A DNA stretch of 64,000 bases from Tigriopus japonicus (Eukaryota; Arthropoda; Copepoda; Harpacticoida; Harpacticidae): NCBI GenBank assembly GCA_010645155.1, contig JAAGOF010000104.1, positions 2,622,638 to 2,686,637 on the forward strand. The letters run 5' to 3'. The notes beneath the pieces are model-generated. The model saw only the letters and a list, made by a program, of their open reading frames with translations. It was not told the origin of the DNA and did no database searches. The position numbers and the translations under genes were made by a program. Within the stretch, counting starts at the first letter, position 1. Each line of letters opens with the position of its first letter. This document shows positions 58,601 through 64,000 of the stretch, one piece after another.

Positions 58601-59701
58601 TTGTCTCACTCGAGAAGGAATCTTGAGCGTTTTATGAAATATCAAGGCCGCCAAACCACTTGTTACATGCTGAGCTAAAACGGTAGCTTGCTTGAAAAAC
58701 TGGTTAAGAACCACTGACTCCAGGGTGACTCCCAAAAATAAAGTGATGGCGAAAAAGTATCCTTTCCAAGATTGCTCTGGGTTTTGACAGTGCAAAATTA
58801 GAAGCCTCAAAAACAGGGTGGGAAGGAACGAGAGTATGATGGCGGAAAGTCCGAGAGTAAAGGCCAGTACCAATCGCTTCCAAATGGTACGAATGATTTG
58901 CCAGATCAATTTGCCACCCTGATCATGAGAGGCAAATTTTTGCCGCAATCGACTTGGATCCAACATGGAAGGAGCTTTGGGAATCTGGAAGTGATCGGTT
59001 ATTGGAGAAAATATGCCTTTGCAAATGAATCTGTTCATCCATGTGAAGCAAAGGAGGGATGGAAATGAGGCACTCGCTTCCAAGGACCAATCCCCAACTT
59101 GTGGCTTTGACGAAGACACAGTGTGGACTATCAATTGCAGAATGATGATTGGGTAATGGGCGAGAGACACCACCCAAAAAATCCCGTCATTGGGATGAGT
59201 CAGTAAGTATGTCACTTGCGTCTGTAACACGGGAAGTTGACAAATTCCCATGGAAAGCCAGAAAAGAAATATAGGGGGCGAGTTGGCCGTGTTGTTCCAT
59301 TGATCCAAGCACTCAAAAACAATCACACCAAGGTATGTGCCAATAAGGAGAGTGTAATGAAATACTTCAGAGCCAAAAGCACCTCTCCGATTTGAATTCA
59401 AAATTACTTGAGTGATGCAACTAGCCGTGAGAAGAAGGGTAAGGAGAATGCGGAGAGAGAATACTCTGCCAAATTGCCTGGGTGTTGGAAATACGTGATG
59501 TGAATTTTGTCGACTCTTCGTGAACCACAGCCAGAACGGCTCCAAGGTAAATAGGATGACGCAGGGAATCACGGTTAACAGGGTGTCTTGTAAACATAAG
59601 CTGAGCCGTGGAGAATCCGTGTTCCATGATAAAGAACTGTTCCAAAATTGGTCTGGACAGAAAGAAGGCGGTTCACTTGGTATCCATGGCGGTTGTGTCA
59701 T
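55661..59701 (-). CDS. ABCC/MRP-family protein with both ATPase domains degenerate
   Basis: Single open exon, 1346 residues from the ATG at 59701; the frame extends upstream only to a TTG, and an acceptor (CACATTGCAG) ends at 59715, 13 nt before the ATG. Layout as in long ABCC transporters: TMD0 with five helices (SWNTDSPRLSLCLQDTLL start), L0, TMD1, NBD1, TMD2, NBD2. NBD1 lacks Walker A (IYSHPNTSCQLP instead of GAGKSS, near residue 615), has LNEDQKQR for LSGGQ (near 701) and SIPSNVD for DDPLSAVD. NBD2 has DPSGGAARDF for Walker A (near 1170), SSNLWLL for the signature, LELPFL for LDEATA and SQK for the AHR switch. ATP hydrolysis is not expected. No frameshift or internal stop, so it looks maintained. 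It is tandem with the intact paralogue. Confidence 0.9.
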   Translation of the reverse strand: MTQPPWIPSEPPSFCPDQFWNSSLSWNTDSPRLSLCLQDTLLTVIPCVILFTLEPFWLWFTKSRQNSHHVFPTPRQFGRVFSLRILLTLLLTASCITQVILNSNRRGAFGSEVFHYTLLIGTYLGVIVFECLDQWNNTANSPPIFLFWLSMGICQLPVLQTQVTYLLTHPNDGIFWVVSLAHYPIIILQLIVHTVSSSKPQVGDWSLEASASFPSLLCFTWMNRFICKGIFSPITDHFQIPKAPSMLDPSRLRQKFASHDQGGKLIWQIIRTIWKRLVLAFTLGLSAIILSFLPTLFLRLLILHCQNPEQSWKGYFFAITLFLGVTLESVVLNQFFKQATVLAQHVTSGLAALIFHKTLKIPSRVRQNLEIGQIANLISNDIAALGNNACIITNVFTAPIIIVIAMILLCLELGFLAFVGVAIFFLLMPITQMASIRLRKHQNQYLELKDQRLAFLANFLQNMSVLKVNSLEPAMLRTVNGIKDREVAIMKRLGRTLVLAKIPFSLGPTILVLSSFLIVTLVIPTSVLKAEKIFVSVALFSILKRSAEQFPIGLGCLVKALVSFERISKFLEIPESTEDAIQICNAQENSSEDIAVEIIGPDFCEKLGQGESIAIYSHPNTSCQLPATFGGNGEQSNLQLKVYRPMSFAATQPWIQNDTMKSNILFGRPLKEEKYKAVLELCHLDQDLELLPQGDETDLGPSGINLNEDQKQRVSLARALYLHRDVCVLQSIPSNVDPQEIVTFLQDATVILFTQDKRVLSLVDKIISLDEDHSPKIVTVEELDSGQSHFHQKSCASSPSTTKVELVAIDNESCSLGSVSWRVYLSYIEAFGPRFVPFVLTLFLVAHGLDLACKYWLSLWAKANNDEVSSNATPLYYLCIYAAIGAVQGAFIITKDICLFMGCARASRKIHKDLVSTTLAFPLSFFKTNLFGNILNRFSIDISGIDDVIPIQLAVFLNCVCALIMIFIVIGSTIPIFIVFIFPLAIFYYSIHIIYLTSYRQLQRLNVLTRSELLNFISEITLGAETIRMFDQEHRIQNLSEFKVNKAVQSSYTMEMMRRWLALRLEFLGNLILFGTALLSVWNNDSISPSLVGLILSFSLEVTHVLNWLMRAISDLDSQFVALERIRRYQDVPREDIWTTEGDHGSISPIEELSVNIGSTLKFSVKTGEKLVVVDPSGGAARDFMSQMFRLNDSDNGIILLDGQEIHNFEQTHLRKQIRFVLKDPIIFPGAVRSILDPNQTHEDDDMRHVLSRLGMPDLDLDVELNSYEDPVSSSNLWLLVVARFVLEPPAILFLELPFLKDDENGIIGKINPLLDDELRSVSVIFFSQKPLLLDAQSTQIVQVEI

Positions 59702-59873
59702 GTTATTGACTGGTCTGCAATGTGTGAAAGTTAGCTCATGGGATCTAAGCTGGAGACTAAACGTTCGTTGATAAAACCTGAAATTCAAGTGGACGCAGAT
59801 GTTGAAATAACAAAAGTAGTCAACAAGAACAACCCAGAGCTACATAGAAGGAGTTTTATTCAAAATGTTCATC
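59702..59873 (-). promoter_or_regulatory. 172-bp ABCC intercistronic spacer with poly(A) signal and splice acceptors
   Basis: Between the stop of the upstream ABCC and the ATG of the downstream one lie AATAAA (59860-59855), a T-rich stretch, and two acceptors (AATTTCAG ending 59778 and CACATTGCAG ending 59715). No room for an ordinary promoter plus exon is apparent. Confidence 0.6.
59855..59860 (-). other. Polyadenylation signal AATAAA of the canonical ABCC gene
   Basis: Fourteen nt after the stop codon and 154 nt before the next ATG on the same strand. Confidence 0.65.
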
Positions 59874-62800
59874 TTAAACAAGGCCTGCGTTTTTGGCCAA
59901 ACCTCTAAAAACAGAATCATGCTTGTCCATAAGGCTTTGTGGAGAATCTAGTTCAACCAATTTGCCTTCGCTAAAAACGGCAACTCGGTCGGAATCCAAA
60001 ATCGTATTGAGTCGGTGAGCAATTGTGAGAACGGTGCAATCAGCGAATTCCTTGCGGATTGTGGCTTGAATGAGATCATCGGTCTCGAGGTCGACGGCAG
60101 CGGTGGCCTCGTCAAGGATCAAAATCTTTGTCTTGCGAAGTAATGCCCGGGCCAAACACAGAAGTTGGCGTTGACCCACGGAAAAGTTGTCTCCACCCTC
60201 TGATACTTCGTGGTCTAGTCCATTGGTCAATGAACTAATGTGAGCCTTGAGATTGGCATGCTCCAAAGCTTGCCATATTTGAGTATCCGTGTTTTCTTCG
60301 GTGGGGTCCAAATTGAATCGGACATTACCCGTGAAAAGAACGGGATCTTGCGGAATGATGGTGAGGCCAGATCTGAGCTTGTGAAGGCCAAGGGTATTCA
60401 CATCAATTCCGTCCACGAGAATCTTGCCCGAGACGGGTTCAATGATTCTGAAGAGCGCCAGTGTGAGGCTGCTTTTTCCGGCACCAGTGCGTCCACAAAT
60501 GCCAATCTTTTCCTTGGGCTGAATTCGCATGGAAACGTCTTTGAGCACGAGATCCAATCCCTCTCGGTATCTGGTTTCATATTTGGAAAACTCGATCTGG
60601 CCCTCCATGGGGAAATCGCAAAACTTATCGTCTTCAGGCAGAGACCAATCTGCTTCTTGAGGATTTTCAGAGTACTCAAGGATCCGCTCCAAGGCCACTG
60701 CATCAGTTTCCATGTCGCAAACCGCTCGAATCAACCAATTGAGCATGCCGGTGACATTCAAGGAAAAGGTGATGGCCAAACCCGTGAGACCAGGTGAGAT
60801 GGTTCCTCGGGACAAAACTGCAAACAAGGCCACAAAGAAAACGACCAAGTTAGCCAAGAACTCGATCCGAACTCCCAGCCAACGATTCATCATGACGCAC
60901 ATGTAGTGCAGTTGAACGCCCTTATCCACACGCTTTTCCGATTCAAGGATGAATCGCTCTTCTTGTTTGTAAGCTCGGATGGATTGGACTCCATTTAAGG
61001 ACTCACCGAAATGAGCAAAGATGGGTGAGATGACAATGGATTCGATTCTTTGCAATTGACGGGTAGTGGAGATGTAACATCGTTGAATTCCATAGTACAT
61101 TAATGCCAGAGGTAAAATGACAGTCATAAAGATTGGAAGAGAGTAGCAGATCAGGGCTAAAACGGTAGCGATACTGGTAAAGCACTCGAAGAGTAGCGAT
61201 ATTTGAAATGGAATCCCGTCATCAACTGTGCCAATATCTGCTGAAAATCGGTTGACGATCCGCCCAATGGGATTGGTATCGAAGAATGACATCGGGCTGC
61301 TCACCACTTTGGACAACAATCGGGCATGAATAAGGTTCGAAGCATCAGCGCAAGCAATGAACAGGACAATCTCGCGAACAATCATGATAATGATTTGAAG
61401 AGCACCAATGCCCGAGTAGACGCCGAGATAAAAGGGCGTTTTGTCATTAGCTGTGGCAGGGTCGGCTCCGTTCGAATCGGCCCAAAAGGACAACCAATAG
61501 CTTGATCCGGATTCCAAGCCTTGGCCAACCATGTAGAGGAGAAACGAGATAACGCTGATGATATTTCCCAGATCTTTCATGTAGCTCAAGTAGACCTTCC
61601 AATTGACCTTGCCAATCATAGCCTCTTCATCATCGACCAAACGACCTGCCAAGGGATCATTGACCTTGGATCCACGTCGTGATGAGACAGCGGATTCTTC
61701 AATGGTTTCTTCCAGAATTGCTTCTTCCTCTTCGGCCAAAATGTCATCCGGAAGAGGTGCATCTGCAGATGTGCTCAAATATTTAATAAATGGCGAAGCG
61801 GGTGAGCAACTTAGAGTCTGGGACATTCGTCTTGTCCTTGGGGGAATTTGTCGGGCTTTGATAGGTTTCGCTTGAAGGTGTTTGTTCTTTTCATGATCCT
61901 CAGTAACTTCCTCTTTTGTTGCTTGATTGGCGTATTGCTCTAAAAATTCGCTGAAAGCTCCTTTGCTCTCCTTCAGTTGTGAGTAGGATCCGCGCTCAGC
62001 GATGGTACCATTTCGCATCACCAAAATCAGATCCATTTGGTCCAAAAAGCTCACATTGTGGGTCACTAGAACTCGGGTTCGATCTTTCAGAATTCCGCTC
62101 TTGGAGCTGAAAACCTTATCAAAGAGGTGTTTGCCCACGTGAGCATCAACTGCAGAGAGTGGATCGTCCAGAAGATACACATCCGAATCGGAATAAACAG
62201 CTCGAGCCACCGAGACTCGTTGCTTTTGGCCTCCGGAGAGGTTGATCCCGTTCTCACCGATCTCGGTCTCATCTCCGCTGATAAGAATATCCAGGTCATC
62301 CTTGAGAGCGCAAGCTTCCAGTGTCCTCTTGTATCTGCCTGTTTCGAAAGGTTTTTCAAACAGAATGTTGTTCTTGAGGGTCATGTTCTGGATCCACGCT
62401 TGTTGTGGAACATATGCCAAAGTGCCGCTTTGATTAATTTGTCCATCGGTTTTCTCCATCTCACCCAAAATGGCGCTCAAAAGAGAGCTCTTGCCCGCTC
62501 CCACCACACCCACGACGGCAACTAAGGAGCCTTTGCGAATCTGAACATTGATGTCCTTAAGTGTAGTCTGCTCTTCTTCTTCAGTCCAAGTGAACGATCC
62601 TTTCGTTATTTCAATGGCATTTTCCTCATGCTCCGTCTCTTTGCCAACAGCTTCAGGGTCCAATTCGTTGGCATTCAGGAAATCAGCAATGCGCTTCAAG
62701 GACACAAAAGCCTTCAAAAGAGCCACAATGGCCCAAGGTAACATGACCATGGACATGCGAATGATGTTAAACAAGGCAATGGAGACGAATATCTTATCAG

Positions 62801-64000
62801 CAGTGAGGATCTCTCCTGGTTGGAACACGGTGTACAATCCAAAACAAGCAATTGTGATCAGAGTGGGTCCCGAATTTAAAGTGAAATTTGAGATGGCATA
62901 AACTTTGGCCAAAGACTTCATTAGTTTTACCTCGGTGAGTCGAATGGCGTTGATCCGGCTCATGAATGGGATCTCCCAAGCGTACAACTTCAAGACTCTC
63001 ATGCCCTTCAAGACTTCGTTCATCAGCTTGATTCGACCGTCCTTGGCTTCCATCTGATTTTTGCGCATTTTCTTAATGATCACGGAACTCCAATAATTCA
63101 ATGGAAGCAGAACAGCCATGATTGCAACTCCGATAAAAGCCACAGACTTGAGCTCCTCATACAAGAAGAACATCGCTATGATGATCTTCATGGGTGCCAC
63201 CCACACGTTGTTCATGTAAGGTATGGTCATGCCCAAAGTTTGGATGTCAGTGGAGATGAAGTTAGTGATCTCTCCCATTGTGAATTTTTTCCTCGCCAAG
63301 TTGGATAGCTTCAAGGTCTTTCGATAGATCATGGAACTTAAGCTGGCACGAATCTGTTGAGCGCTGATGACGGTCTGTTGGAGGAACTGATGGTTGAGCA
63401 AGGACTGCAAGGAAGCATTGACGAAGATAAGAATCACATAAGCAAACCCTTTCCATGCTTCCTCATCACTTTGGACGTGTTGAATAAGCAGCTTGAGCAT
63501 GATTGGACCAACAAATATCAATGTGAAGTTGACGGTTCCCAAGAGAAAGATCAGAAAAAACCGTTTTCCGTAGGTGGCAAAGAGTACATCCAGAATTTTG
63601 ACCTTCTTCTCCCCAGCTGGATCCCGATCTTTGATAAAGGTTTTCTCAATCTTCGAGACTTTCTTCGACCATTGATTAAGGAAATCCTGGATCACAAAAG
63701 AGACCGTGACGTACTGCGGTTGAGGTGGGACTTGATCCAATGTCAAGGGAGCTTTCAACCCAGCCCAAATGAGTGGATCGATCCAGGTGTAGAAAATTGT
63801 AGCTGGAAATGACGCCACACTCTCTGGCGGCTTATCTGAGGCATCCATATTAGAGTGGTCAGCCCAGCAGTGGAATATGATCTGGAGGAGGAACACTGGA
63901 TAATAGGTGAAAGCCAAAATCCAGTATAACACGTCAGACGGGTCGTTAGTCAGATGTTCCACATGATCCTTGACAGTGGGTATCTTGACCAAAAGCAACA
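59874..64000 (-). CDS. ABCC/MRP-family transporter, canonical (5' end beyond window)
   Basis: Open to the right edge; 1374 residues visible in one exon, beginning in TMD0/L0. ABCC1-4-type proteins export glutathione, glucuronide and sulfate conjugates and drugs across the plasma membrane using ATP. Visible motifs: NBD1 Walker A VVGAGKSSLL (about residue 499 of the visible part), LSGGQKQRVSVARAV (586), YLLDDPLSAVDAHVG (604); NBD2 GRTGAGKSSLTLALF (1169), FSVGQRQLLCLARALL (1272), ILILDEATAAVD (1291) and TIAHRL (1325). NBD1 has the DP in place of a catalytic DE, normal for ABCC. NBD2 is complete. Stop at 59874, followed 14 nt later by AATAAA (59860-59855). No introns in 4.1 kb. Confidence 0.95.
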   Translation of the reverse strand, partial: LLLVKIPTVKDHVEHLTNDPSDVLYWILAFTYYPVFLLQIIFHCWADHSNMDASDKPPESVASFPATIFYTWIDPLIWAGLKAPLTLDQVPPQPQYVTVSFVIQDFLNQWSKKVSKIEKTFIKDRDPAGEKKVKILDVLFATYGKRFFLIFLLGTVNFTLIFVGPIMLKLLIQHVQSDEEAWKGFAYVILIFVNASLQSLLNHQFLQQTVISAQQIRASLSSMIYRKTLKLSNLARKKFTMGEITNFISTDIQTLGMTIPYMNNVWVAPMKIIIAMFFLYEELKSVAFIGVAIMAVLLPLNYWSSVIIKKMRKNQMEAKDGRIKLMNEVLKGMRVLKLYAWEIPFMSRINAIRLTEVKLMKSLAKVYAISNFTLNSGPTLITIACFGLYTVFQPGEILTADKIFVSIALFNIIRMSMVMLPWAIVALLKAFVSLKRIADFLNANELDPEAVGKETEHEENAIEITKGSFTWTEEEEQTTLKDINVQIRKGSLVAVVGVVGAGKSSLLSAILGEMEKTDGQINQSGTLAYVPQQAWIQNMTLKNNILFEKPFETGRYKRTLEACALKDDLDILISGDETEIGENGINLSGGQKQRVSVARAVYSDSDVYLLDDPLSAVDAHVGKHLFDKVFSSKSGILKDRTRVLVTHNVSFLDQMDLILVMRNGTIAERGSYSQLKESKGAFSEFLEQYANQATKEEVTEDHEKNKHLQAKPIKARQIPPRTRRMSQTLSCSPASPFIKYLSTSADAPLPDDILAEEEEAILEETIEESAVSSRRGSKVNDPLAGRLVDDEEAMIGKVNWKVYLSYMKDLGNIISVISFLLYMVGQGLESGSSYWLSFWADSNGADPATANDKTPFYLGVYSGIGALQIIIMIVREIVLFIACADASNLIHARLLSKVVSSPMSFFDTNPIGRIVNRFSADIGTVDDGIPFQISLLFECFTSIATVLALICYSLPIFMTVILPLALMYYGIQRCYISTTRQLQRIESIVISPIFAHFGESLNGVQSIRAYKQEERFILESEKRVDKGVQLHYMCVMMNRWLGVRIEFLANLVVFFVALFAVLSRGTISPGLTGLAITFSLNVTGMLNWLIRAVCDMETDAVALERILEYSENPQEADWSLPEDDKFCDFPMEGQIEFSKYETRYREGLDLVLKDVSMRIQPKEKIGICGRTGAGKSSLTLALFRIIEPVSGKILVDGIDVNTLGLHKLRSGLTIIPQDPVLFTGNVRFNLDPTEENTDTQIWQALEHANLKAHISSLTNGLDHEVSEGGDNFSVGQRQLLCLARALLRKTKILILDEATAAVDLETDDLIQATIRKEFADCTVLTIAHRLNTILDSDRVAVFSEGKLVELDSPQSLMDKHDSVFRGLAKNAGLV

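Overview
The window is eukaryotic, almost certainly arthropod, and most likely from a crustacean such as a copepod. This rests on GT/AG introns, AATAAA polyadenylation signals after the genes, an arthropod-type CS-alpha-beta defensin, a PAN+ZP cuticle/apical-matrix protein, and intergenic DNA full of hAT, mariner, pogo, LINE and SINE sequences. The lineage is inferred from gene content; there is no species marker.

Layout: (1) 1-9.6 kb, minus strand: the 5' part of a CLIP3/CLIP4-like microtubule-binding protein (ankyrin repeats, then CAP-Gly). It has five phase-0 exons and runs off the left edge. Its large intron carries a foldback element with a 9-bp target-site duplication, and another intron carries a tRNA-derived SINE. 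(2) 9.6-27.5 kb: transposon-rich. It holds a CAP-Gly end exon cut by a LINE, a MITE nested in that LINE, a pogo-type element whose empty site survives in a paralogous repeat, several hAT-like elements with 8-bp duplications, and a family carrying a (GTGTCCAAAA)n minisatellite. (3) 27.5-28.3 kb, plus: an acyl-CoA-binding protein gene. (4) 28.3-37.6 kb: a dead mariner/Tc1-like transposase, a 568-bp hAT-like element and decayed repeats. (5) 37.6-42 kb, plus: a three-exon secreted protein with an acidic middle and a beta/gamma-crystallin-like Greek-key end. Its first intron contains hAT and mariner MITEs and a LINE tail. (6) 42.4-51.8 kb, minus: a seven-exon, 733-residue PAN-ZP transmembrane protein. 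(7) 53.5-54.9 kb, minus: a compact defensin locus with two alternative head exons that can share one C-terminal exon pair. (8) 55.6-64 kb, minus: two tandem, essentially intronless ABCC (MRP) transporters. The upstream one is canonical and runs off the right edge; the downstream one has lost the ATPase motifs of both nucleotide-binding domains while keeping a full-length open frame.

The multi-exon models were checked by splice dinucleotides, phase agreement and total length divisible by three: ZP 2202 nt, secreted protein 717 nt, defensin 510 or 504 nt. The genes do not form one pathway. The two most unusual loci are the ATPase-dead ABCC paralogue next to its intact sister, and the defensin locus whose two heads share a cysteine frame and an acidic-then-cationic tail.
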